From: Typhlomys cinereus
Lineage: Eukaryota > Chordata > Mammalia > Rodentia > Platacanthomyidae
Assembly (NCBI GenBank): GCA_023101885.1
Contig: JALPQD010000406.1
Coordinates: 1,240,001-1,304,000, forward strand
DNA length: 64,000 nt
Direction of reading: 5' to 3'
Shown here: positions 1 through 9,175 of the stretch, one piece after another
Layout: every line of letters begins with the position of its first letter
Numbering within the stretch: position 1 is the first letter of the stretch
Position numbers and translations under genes: made by a program
Notes under the pieces: model-generated
Told to the model about the DNA's origin: nothing
Database searches by the model: none
The model's input: only the letters and a program-made list of their open reading frames with translations

Positions 1-2664
1 TCTGTGTGTCTATTTTAGAGCTGGTACCAAGCTGTTTTTATAACTATGGATTTGTAGTATAGACTAAGGTTTGGTATGGTGATACCTCCAGCAGTGTTTT
101 TGTTACTCAGTGTTTTTGCTATCCTGGATCTTTTGTATCTCCATGTGAATTTTGAGATTGTTTGGTCAACTTCTTTAAAGAATGGCTTTGGGATTTTACA
201 TTGAATTTGTATATTGCTTTTGGTAGGATAGTCATTTTTACGATGTTGATTCTGCCAATCCAGGAACATGGGAGGTCTTTCCACCTTCTGGTGTCTTCTG
301 TAATTTCTTTCTTTAGGGTTTTAAAGTTTTCATTGTAAAGGTCTCTTACTTCCTTGGTTAGGTTTATACCAAGGTATTTCATATTTTAGGGGCTATAGTA
401 AATGGGATCATTTCTCTCAGGACTTTCTCCCTTCTTTCATTCTGGGCATATAGGAAGGCCACTGATTTTTGTACATTTATTTTGTATCCTGCCACACTGC
501 TGAACTTCTGTATTAGTTCCAGAAGTTTCCTGGTGGAGTTATTGGGATCACTCAGGTATAAGATCATTTCGTCTGCAAATAGAGATAACTTGACTTCTTC
601 TTTGCCAATTTGAATCCCTCTTATGTCCCTTTCTTGTCTTACAGCTTCAGCTAAGACTTCAAGTACAATATTGAATAGAAGTGGTGAGAGTGGACGGCCT
701 TGTCTAGTTCCTGATTGAAGCGGGAATGCTTCAAGTTTTTCCCCATTGAGTACAGTCCTTGCTGTTGTTTTGTTGTACACAGCTTTTGTTATATTGATAA
801 AAGTTCCTTCCATTCCAACCTTCTCTAGGGTTTTGATCATAAAGGGCTCTTGGATCTTGTCAAAAGCTTTTTCTGCATCTATCGAGAGTATCATGTGGTC
901 TTGGACTTTGACTGGTTTACATGATGAATTACATTTATTGATTTGCGTATGTTGAACCAACCTTGTGTGCCTGGGATAAAGCCTACCTGATCCCCATGAA
1001 TGATCTTTTTGATAAGTTTTTGAATCCGATTTGCTAAGACTTTGTTGAGAATTTTTGCATCTGTGTTCATCAGAGAGATCGTCCTATAGTTTTCTTTTTT
1101 AAGTGAATCTTTATTAGGTTTTGGGATTAAGGTGATATTAGCTTCATAGAAAGAATTTGATAGTTTTCTTTTCTTTGCTACTTAAGGAGTATTGGTGTTA
1201 TTAGATTCTTGAATGTCTGGTAGAACTCTGTGCTGAATCCATCTTGACCAGGACATTTTTTCATTGGAAGATTCGAGATTACTTCATCGATTTCCTCATA
1301 TGTTGTAGGACTATTTAAATAATTCAAAACTTCTTGATTCAATTTAGGTAAGTTGTGCTTACTTAGGAATTCATCCATTTCTTTTGTGTTGTCAAATTTT
1401 ACAGAGTATAAGTTTTTGAAACACAACATTATAATTCTCTGAATTTCTTGGGTATCAGTAGGGATAACTCCATTTTCATTTCTAATTTTGTTAATTTGGG
1501 TTTTCTCTCTCTTGCTTTTGGTTAACTTAGCTAGGGGGTATATCTATCTTATTGATTTTTTTCAAAGAACCAGCTTTTTGACTGGTTGATTCTCTATATC
1601 ATTTTTCTTATCTCAATTTCAGAAATTTCTCCCCTAATTTTACAAATTTCCTTTCTTCTACTGATTTTAAGATGGGATTGCTGTAGTGTCTCTAAAGCTT
1701 TAAGCTGCATTTTTAACATATTTACTTGTGATGCTTCTATTTTTTTGATGTAGGCATTAAGAGCTATGTACTTACCTCTTAGGACAGCTATCATTGTGTC
1801 TCAAAGATTTTGATAAGTCATATTTTCATTATCGTTTGCTTTCAGGAAATCTTGAATTTCCTTTGTAATTTCTTCCTGAATTCAATTCTCATTCACCATC
1901 ATAGTGTTTAATTTCCAGGAATTAGTGAATTTTCTGTTGTTTGTTGTGCCATGGATGTCAGCATTAGACCATGGTGATCTGATAGGGTCCAGGCTAGAAT
2001 TTCAACTTTCCTGTATATGTGGAGTTTGATTTGTGGCCCAGTATGTATTCTATTTTGGAGAAAGATCCATGTGCTTCTGTGAAAAATGTGTATTCTTCAG
2101 TGCGTGGATGAAAAGTTCAATAGAAATCTGTAAGGTCCATTTCTTTAAGGGTTTGATTAAGTTCCAAAGTGTCTCTGTTAAGTTTTTTACCTGTTGATCT
2201 ATCCCATGTTGAGAGGGCAGTGTTGAAATGCCCAAGAAGTATCATTTGGCGGTTGATTTCTTGCTTTAGATGCTGTAGGGTTTGCTTTATGAATGTGGAG
2301 GGGCCCGTATTAGGTGCATATATGTTCAATATTGTGAAGTCTTCCTGGTAAATTGTACCTGTGACTAAAATGTCATAACCATCTGTGCTTCTTATGATTT
2401 TTTTTTTTGGTTTGAAGTCTACTTTGTCTGATAGCATAATGGCTACCCCTTCCTGTTTCCTGGTTCCATTAGTTTGCAGAATTTTGGATGAATCTTTTAT
2501 TTTTAGGATGTGCCTATCTTTTGTAGTGAGATGGGTTTCCTGCAGGCAGCAGATTGATGGGTTGTGATTTTTATTCCGTTTGTAATCTGTGTCTCTTGAT
2601 TGGTGAGTTAATTCCATTGACATTTAGTATTATAAAGGAGAAATTATTTTTAATTCAGACTTTT
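1..2664 (-). pseudogene. L1-A ORF2 (endonuclease / reverse transcriptase), decayed
   Basis: L1 ORF2 normally encodes an APE-type endonuclease, a reverse transcriptase and a C-terminal Cys-rich domain that carry out target-primed reverse transcription. Fragments in several frames are visible. The endonuclease part (2623-2117) has LQETH but reads LGHFN where L1-B has LGDFN. A linker/RT fragment is at 1429-1178. An RT palm fragment (960-379) contains [15 protein letters not shown] and [12 protein letters not shown]-terminal pieces lie at 382-119 and 284-15. The Asp-to-His change in the endonuclease and the FADD-to-FADE change both hit catalytic acidic residues, so the protein would be inactive even without frameshifts. 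The start codon position (about 2664) is also mutated relative to L1-B. Confidence 0.9.
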
Positions 2665-2874
2665 TCATGTTTAGTGGCTTTTGTAGTGTATAATTTTATT
2701 TTAGGTTTTGGTGGTATTATACTTACTTCTCTTCTGTTCTCCTGGATACACTTATTTTTTTCTTCAGTCTTGAGTATCATTTCTAGCATTTTTTGAAAGC
2801 CTGGTTTGGTAGATATGTAAGCTTTCAAGTTGTCTTTGTGCTGGAACTTTTCTTTCTCCCTCGATCATGAAGGA

Positions 2875-3083
2875 TAGTTTTGCCAGGTATATCAGACTGG
2901 GTTCATAGTATTGATCATGCTAATCATCATGCTTTGAAAGTCATTATCTTGGGCCTGGCTTTCTTGGCTATTTTCTATGAATTTGTTCTGGTTGGAATCT
3001 GTCGCTATGGGATTAATTCTTTCAGTGGGAGATTTGTTTTCTTGGGTTTTGTTTCTCATGGATCTACCCTGTGACTTGGGCAT
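2875..3083 (-). pseudogene. L1-A ORF1 remnant with large internal deletion
   Basis: The first 60 or so residues (starting MPKSQGRSMRNKTQENK at 3083) align with the N terminus of the intact L1-B ORF1. At about 2908 the sequence then jumps to the extreme 3' part of ORF1. About 705 bp, corresponding to 43753-44457 of L1-B, are missing; these encode the coiled coil, RRM and most of the C-terminal domain. The reading frame ends soon after the junction. ORF1 protein is the RNA-binding trimer of the L1 particle; this remnant could not form it. Confidence 0.85.
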
Positions 3084-3545
3084 TGTTGTTTTGTCTCTTG
3101 AGTCTTTACAGTTTCTATGTCTTTTTGACTGAAATGATTTAGTTGGTATAACTGCTCTCTGGCAGTTAGTACTAGTGGTTGGCTTAGAGTTGGGTGCATT
3201 TGTCTATTGTTATTTTTATTTCCAAGATGAGGCTATTAGACTGTTAGTACATCAATTAAATCAGTTTTAGTAGACAGGGGATGTCTTACCTAGTCTGCCA
3301 ATCAGCTAGCGTTCATTCACAGCAGGTGGAAGGGGAGGAGGGGCTAAGGATGATAGGCAGACTTCAGCTGGGACCTGGGGCGTGGCCAGTAGTCCACCCA
3401 AGCTTTGGCGCTGCTCAGGCTGAATGGTGAGAGGGGCTGGAAGGATCCAGTGACCTGGAGGGGAATACCTGGGAAGCAGGGTGCCTTTCCTGGACCGCTC
3501 AGGCTAGCGTGCATTCAGAGCCAGTGGAAGGGGGGGAGGGTAATT
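3084..3545 (-). promoter_or_regulatory. L1-A 5'UTR with repeated monomer-like segments
   Basis: Non-coding leader upstream of ORF1. It contains two related segments of about 38 bp beginning at 3305 and 3503 (GCTAGCGT.CATTCA... followed by a G-rich run), 198 bp apart. This suggests tandem promoter monomers of the kind known in rodent L1s. It is not obviously similar to the CpG-rich leader of L1-B. Promoter activity is inferred only from position and family knowledge. Confidence 0.6.
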
Positions 3546-3975
3546 TTTTTTTAACAGCACCATGTACATAGTGTGTAGCAAATTAGACTTAATGGCTAGA
3601 TTTTATGAAGAACATAGACACACACAAGCCAGTGAGATTGAGGCTAAAATCCAGAAATAGCATCAATTGAAATGGGATAAATAGGAGTCCTAGACCGCCT
3701 AGATTTGAATGTAGTCATCATTTTATTTAACCTACTTGGTTTTCATTTTCTTCATCGGCAATAATAAGAGAAAGTGATATAGAAGATACATGCTAAATGA
3801 AAGTTTTGTTTGGGAATTTGCAGGCACATAATCTGTGGATATCAAATCCCAGACCTCATGTCTATGGCTTGAATTAGGAAAATGCATATCTTTTATGAAT
3901 ATATTTATTGTCTTCTATATTTCCCAAGTAAAGTTATCAGATAAGGTAGAATGGAAATGTAATAATGTGTAACAA
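3546..3975. other. Unique AT-rich intergenic sequence
   Basis: No coding, RNA or clear repeat signal seen between L1-A and the SINE TSD. Confidence 0.6.
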
Positions 3976-3992
3976 AAGGAAGGCGCTTTCAG

Positions 3993-4295
3993 GAGTTTTT
4001 TTATTATTATTATTATTATTATTTATTCAACTGTGTGTATGTGCGTGCGGGCGCGTGTCTGTGTGTGTGTGTATGTGTGTGTCTGTGTATGTGTAGAACC
4101 ACGGACGAATTTGCGAACCACCATGGACGCCTCCACCTCCTTCTGCCCCGGGATTCACAGGCTCCGCCCTACCAGGACCAGAAGCACAGGCCGCCCCCGC
4201 TTCCTTCTGGCGTCTATACGTGGGATCTGGGATCCGAACTCGGGACCTTCCGCCTGCAAGGCGGAGGCTTAACCCCTGAGCCACCTCTCCAGCCC
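3993..4295 (-). mobile_element. Young tRNA-derived SINE (B2-type head, distinct body)
   Basis: The element is flanked by an exact 17-bp direct repeat (AAGGAAGGCGCTTTCAG, 3976-3992 and 4296-4312), which sets both ends. On the minus strand it starts GGGCTGGAGAGGTGGCTCAG. It has an A-box-like TGGCTCAGGGG at 4273-4283 and a B-box-like GTTCGGATC at 4231-4239, as in tRNA-derived Pol III promoters. A CpG-rich body of about 150 bp follows, then a (CA)-rich stretch and an (AAT)n tail. The exact TSD and the number of surviving CpGs argue for a recent insertion. A second copy lies at 37515-37826. The head matches the rodent B2 type; the body is not one I recognise from mouse B2. Confidence 0.9.
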
Positions 4296-4312
4296 AAGGA
4301 AGGCGCTTTCAG

Positions 4313-5084
4313 AAAGTGGAAAAAATGTATAGGTATTAGGAGCAATCAGCTGATACATTGGAGTCCATGTTAGTGAGATTAAAGTGAATCCAGACAGTTT
4401 TCTACAGTAAAACTCAATTATTCAGAAAAAAATATTGAGATATCAGATATATGCTAATCAGAAATAGGTCATGTTAAAAAATATGTGAACAAAGGAGCAA
4501 AGAAAGTTGGAGTGTTTGCAATAAAATGTACAGTGATGAGCTTTGGGAACTGGGGAGAATGGAAAGGAAAATTTGTATGATTTTTAATGCCTTAATAGTT
4601 TTTTTTAAATTATAACAGTTAGAGGCAAATAATTTTGGATAAAACCAAAGAGCTATTTTATAGGAAAAGAGAGATTAAAAAGTGTAGAGACAAAAGCCAT
4701 TGAAATTGATGTCAAATAATTTTTTAGTGGAATGATTTGTTCAATTCTCAGAGAGTGGAATTGAAAGTGTTAGAGAATAAGAAAGGATAAAAGAATAGAT
4801 TTTATGGCAATGGTCATGAGAATGACTGATTAAACAGTCTAATATTGTATGTCTCAGAAGAGCAAGGCCTTTTCAACAAGGCTGTAAAAGTTTATATACA
4901 TATATATATAATATAAATAAATACATATGTATATAAATACATATATATATTGTGTGTTTTAGGACATAATCATTGAGCAAATTTTCAAGTTTCTGATGTA
5001 GAACAGGTAGAATAAGTGTAATTTTGAGATCAGTCATCTTTTTTCAAAGATTGGAATATTGTTGACATTATTGTCACATTCTTT
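4313..5084. other. Unique AT-rich intergenic sequence
   Basis: No gene-like signal. Contains a (TA)-rich low-complexity patch at about 4890-4957. Confidence 0.6.
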
Positions 5085-5167
5085 GCTACTATTACATTAA
5101 GGAAACCTGGTTAGGCTGTCCATAAAGGACCAGCGTGCTTGAACAAGAATGTCTGATTCAGAGGAGA
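5085..5167 (+). repeat. Arm A of a local inverted duplication (partner 5782-5873)
   Basis: The segment 5085-5167 recurs in reverse complement at 5782-5873 with only a few substitutions and a 9-bp length difference. Both carry the reverse-complementary motifs CCAGCGTGCTTGAA / TTCAAGCACGCTGG. Arms are about 615 bp apart. Part of the rearranged block described under findings. Confidence 0.92.
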
Positions 5168-5528
5168 AAAAACCAGCAATGAAGGCAGAGAACAGAGGTG
5201 ATGAGTAGGTTTACAGCAGCTGGTTCCTTCCTGCTGGATAACTTAAAATAAAAGTACTAAAAATCATGATAGCTTCAATGCTTCTAGAACTGGCTCACAT
5301 AGGACTGGCTTGAATCGATTCTGTTTCAAAGCCACATTTCTCAAAGATAGCATGCATACTTCACATGAAGACTGTATTCAAATGCTGGTTTTGATTCTTG
5401 CAGGAACTGGAGTTTCTGCTTTCTAACAATGTCTTGTTTACTGTCCTCTTTGCTTTCATATTGCCCTACTGCTATGTTGAGCTTTTGTACAACACAAAAT
5501 TGTGAGAAAGTTAAATGGAAACAAGCAA

Positions 5529-5547
5529 GCAAGAAGAAAGAAAGAAA

Positions 5548-5599
<52 letters not shown>

Positions 5600-5624
5600 A
5601 GAAAGAAAGAAAGAAAGAAAGAAA
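5529..5624 (+). repeat. (GAAA)n microsatellite
   Basis: About 96 bp of GAAA units, purine-only on the plus strand. It ends exactly where the duplicated segment B begins (5625), so it sits at a rearrangement joint. Confidence 0.97.
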
Positions 5625-5777
5625 TCTAGAAATTCACTTTTCAGTTTTTCCCAAGAAGCACAAATATTTTGTGCAATAAATGTAGAAATAATTAAACTTG
5701 ATTTTAAAATTAAATTTCCTTATAGTTGATTTATAAAAGTTGCTTGTATGTGTATATATTTTGTAGAATGCTAATGT
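5625..5777 (+). repeat. Arm B of a local inverted duplication (partner 6822-6974)
   Basis: A 153-bp segment that recurs in reverse complement at 6822-6974 with about 3 mismatches. It directly abuts the reversed arm A copy (5782-5873) on its right and a (GAAA)n array on its left. Confidence 0.93.
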
Positions 5778-5877
5778 TCTTTCTCCTCTGAATCAGACAT
5801 TCTTATTCAAGCACGCTGGTCCTTTATGTTTACCCTGGACAGCCTAACCAAGTTTCCTTAATATAATAGTAGCAAGT

Positions 5878-6031
5878 AGCAGACTCCAAGGTTGAGACGC
5901 AGGGCACTAGGTTGGTGCACAGATATTTTTATCCACTGAGCTATCTTGTTGTCCCTAATTTTTATTATTAATTAAAAGGGAAGGATATATGAAGTGACAT
6001 TAGCATTCTACAAAATATATATGCATACAAG
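5878..6031 (+). repeat. Segment C direct duplication (partner 6703-6856)
   Basis: A 154-bp segment repeated in the same orientation at 6703-6856 with a handful of substitutions (a few percent). The left part is the head of an old tRNA-like SINE on the minus strand. The copy stops at 6031 exactly where a GAAA/GA-rich array starts, whereas the 6703-6856 copy continues into segment B (6822-6974). Confidence 0.93.
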
Positions 6032-6150
6032 AAAGAAAGAAAGAAAGAGAGAGAAAGTAAGAAAAAGAGAGAAAGAGAGATATAAGAGAAAGAGAAAGTG
6101 AACTCGATATAGAGAAAGAAAAGAGAGAGAGAGAAGGGGGAGAGAGAGAA
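6031..6150 (+). repeat. GAAA/GA-rich low-complexity tract
   Basis: Purine-rich interrupted microsatellite. It contains a 12-bp non-repetitive word TGAACTCGATAT (6099-6110) that also occurs at 6978-6989, just beyond segment B. Confidence 0.9.
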
Positions 6151-6527
6151 AAATTAAACCTTTATTCTCTTACAAAGAGATCATATAAGCAATCAGAATT
6201 AAATCTAAGTGAATTGGAAACTTAATTACCAGTAAGTCACTTTACATTTGTTGCATATTGTTTCTCAGTTAATTCCTAACTAAAATCTTTCAAGAAAATG
6301 TATTATTCAGAAGTTGTTTCAATTTTATTTAAACAATATCTGTGATTTTAAGAGAAGGGCTTCAGTTGGAGGAGACAGAAGAAAAGTGAGGCTTCACGGA
6401 AGGGAGTCTATCAAGAAAAGAAAACCATCTTTCTATGCAGCCAATCCTGCATAGTTATGGACCATCAGTGAACAATTTCCATTTAGTTACTTATCTGACA
6501 TGGAGAGAAAGAGACAAAGAGTGAGAG

Positions 6528-6528
<1 letters not shown>

Positions 6529-6583
<55 letters not shown>

Positions 6584-6628
6584 CAGAGAGACAGAGAGAC
6601 AGATACAGAGAAACAGAGAGACAGAGAG
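6529..6628 (+). repeat. (GA)n microsatellite with GACA interruptions
   Basis: A roughly 40-bp uninterrupted GA run followed by AGAGAGAC-type units. It may be the decayed tail region of the neighbouring old SINE. Confidence 0.9.
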
Positions 6629-6780
6629 TGAAAGAACTAGTTTGCAAGTGTTAGATTGTTTATGGAATCTAATGTTTTGAATTCCATTTTCTTCTTCCAC
6701 AAAGCAGACTCCAAGGTTGAGACTCAGGGCACTAGGTTTGTGCACAGATATTTTTATCCACTGAGCTATTTTGTTGGCCC
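6629..6780 (-). mobile_element. Old tRNA-derived SINE fragment (B3/ID-like)
   Basis: On the minus strand from 6780 the sequence reads GGCCAACAAAATAGCTCAGTG then a B3-like body, ending near the (GA)n tract. The head half is copied at 5878-5960. Family assignment tentative; no TSD found. Confidence 0.5.
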
Positions 6781-6989
6781 TAATTTTTATTATTAATTAA
6801 AAGGGAAGGATATATGAAGTGACATTAGCATTCTACAAAATATATATACATGCAAGCAACTTTTATAAATCAATTATAAGGAAATTTAATTTTAAAATCA
6901 AGTTTAATTATTTCTACATTTATTGCACAAAATATTTGTGCTTCTTGGGAAAAACTGAAAAGTGAATTTCTAGATAATGAACTCGATAT

Positions 6990-8950
6990 TTATTAATCAT
7001 GCAAAAATATCTGAATTTTTTGATTGAAGAATTCTGAAGCTATAGGACGGATTTGCAAGAATGCATGAACAGTTTCAGATACATATCCTGAATTAGAACA
7101 TTTTGAAAAGCATCAAAGAGAAGCTGGAGAATAAATGATGTTTATTTAATGAATTAACTTCTCTTTACATTTCCTCATGCCACTTGTGTATGGAGAACAT
7201 TCCTTTGTGCCTTCTCTCAGGATAATATAAGAAGCTTTAACATGATCCTGGGTATAGACAGACTTGCTTGTCTTTTGATGCCCTGGAGAGTGAGACTCCC
7301 AAGGTTTGCACATGCTCTCCTAAATGTTGTATGAAAGATTTTTTTTGTGTCGACCCTAAGCTTTCTTAGATGGGAACTGCATGATTATAATTCTCATCTT
7401 TCTCATTATGCTAGACTTCTAGTGTTCACTAGGAACTTCACTGTACTGCTTATTGCTTTGTGGAACTGGTATGGCCTGCCTGGTCTCCTGTTACATTTAC
7501 CAGGGTGTTCTGGTAGTAAACAGGAAGTAGCCTGTGATATACTGTCTCAGTGGCTATAGCTTATTCCTATTTCTCACTGTTGTCCCCTTCCTCTGTCTTG
7601 AAAGCTGGCTGTCTTACACATGCTGCTCATCCTCCTTTGGTCACATATCCCTCTGACTGAATATAACAGGAAATGTCTCTACTTTGGGAAGGCCTCTGTG
7701 ATTACATCCAACCAGTAGAAAAATTCAACTTAATTTGTTCAACTCCAGCTCCTTAACTTAATCACATCTACAAAGCCTTCACAAATTTCAGGGATTAAAA
7801 CCAGACCACTTTTTAGTGGGCTATTATTCTGTCTACCACACCCGTGTCACACTTTCTGTATCCTTTGTAAACTTGATAAGAATTGCTTAGAGATTTCCTT
7901 GAAATCTCTCCTTAATCAACTCAGAGCCTTCATCCCTAATGAATGCTTGCAAGTCTCAGGGAAGCTGCCAGTTCGATTATTATGGTAAGGTTTCATTACA
8001 GCACTGCGATAAACATCTCACACAGTATTTATCTACCCATCTATAAAAGAGTATTAAACCCCAGGCTCATGTCTTCAGTGTACATCTTAGTTTTATCAGA
8101 CTCCTAAGACATTTTTAAGAGCCAAAAGAGGACACAATCATCATGGTCTCAAAGGGTTTAGAGAGAAAAAGAAGAGGGCAATTTAGAATATAATAAATTA
8201 AGATGTCTCAGGCAATCTAAGGCACATATTGACCTGGGATAGAATTTTTACTGGTATAGTTGCCACATGATCTGATAACTCTTTTAAGACCATGGTTCTG
8301 GATGGAATGTGAAGGATGAACTGTGGAGAGGGAAAGGTTCTTTAGAGAATCAAAACACATGGAATTAACATATATGTATTACACACAAGATAATGTCTAG
8401 GTTGTCTATAATGACTCCTAATAGTTTCTCAGTGCCAAGGATGAATATCTAAAGAATCCTAGTCTGAAATAGAAGACTTAGAATTTGCCTAGACAGCTGG
8501 CAGTCTTCAGTTCCAGGTATGAAGTCAAAGAAAATCAATTGTAACATCAGCATAGATTGACAGAATCCTAAAGGGAAGAAGAATTTATCAAAATTTCCTA
8601 AGGGAAACAGGTTTTCTTTCTAGATTTTCTTTTTATCTGAGCTGTTAAGGGAACCGCCCATGTTTACATTGGGTCTATGAACTTCAAATAACTTGATCCA
8701 GATTACCCCTCACAGGTCTAGCAGATTGAGTACAGCACAAAGAAGATTAATTATCAAACAGACAATGCAGGGGGAATGTAGTATAGAACACTGCGGTAGC
8801 AGAGCAGAGGATAGCAAAGGGTTAGATGTCAATCCTACACTGAATATGAGGAAAGGACTGGAATAAAACATATGTCTCAATGGACCTAAAAAGTGGGTAA
8901 ACCATGGAGTCACTGCCTAATGGTTTGTGATAAAAATGTTAGACAGCCCT
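6990..8950. other. Intergenic sequence with traces of an old interspersed repeat
   Basis: No supported gene. About 7640-7850 resembles an old mammalian retroelement terminal region (phrases such as CTTAACTTAATCACATCTAC and a CTGTCTACCACACC end), but I cannot assign a family. The remainder looks unique. Confidence 0.45.
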
Positions 8951-8951
8951 G

Positions 8952-9175
8952 TAAAATGTTTCAGCCAATAGAATGATTTGCTGCACAAGTGTGATGACCT
9001 AAATTCAATCCCAAATTCCACATAGTGGAAGGAAAGAACTGAGTATAGAAAGCTATGTTTTGAACACACATGGGCTCACACACACCAAATACACACACAC
9101 ATACACACACACACTGATTCAAATGTGAGTGCACAGAAAAATAGATAGATATTTTCAAATTGTGTTGGTGTTTTT
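8952..9175 (+). mobile_element. Old B3-like SINE with (CA)n
   Basis: A tRNA-like head (TTTGCTGCACAAGTGTGATG, then GACCTAAATTCAATCCCAAA) is followed by a short body and interrupted (CA)n at about 9065-9113. It resembles the degenerate B2/B3 SINE class of rodents. No clear TSD. Confidence 0.6.

Larger units (their letters stand above)
1..3545 (-). mobile_element. LINE-1 element L1-A, 5' part, runs off window
   Basis: Minus-strand L1 read from 5'UTR (about 3545-3084) through an ORF1 remnant (about 3083-2875) and ORF2 (from about 2664 to base 1). The sequence is collinear with the better preserved L1-B at 38351-44898. Base 1 corresponds to about 40828 of L1-B, so the ORF2 end, 3'UTR and tail lie left of the window. 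It is decayed: many frameshifts, a roughly 705-bp ORF1 deletion and catalytic-site substitutions. The 5' boundary is placed where G-rich 5'UTR gives way to a T-run at about 3545; the matching direct repeat would lie outside the window, so this edge is approximate. Confidence 0.93.

Noticed and set aside
4229..4295. tRNA-like sequence with A and B boxes
   Set aside because: It is the head of a SINE with tail and TSD; no intact cloverleaf or mature tRNA end is supported.
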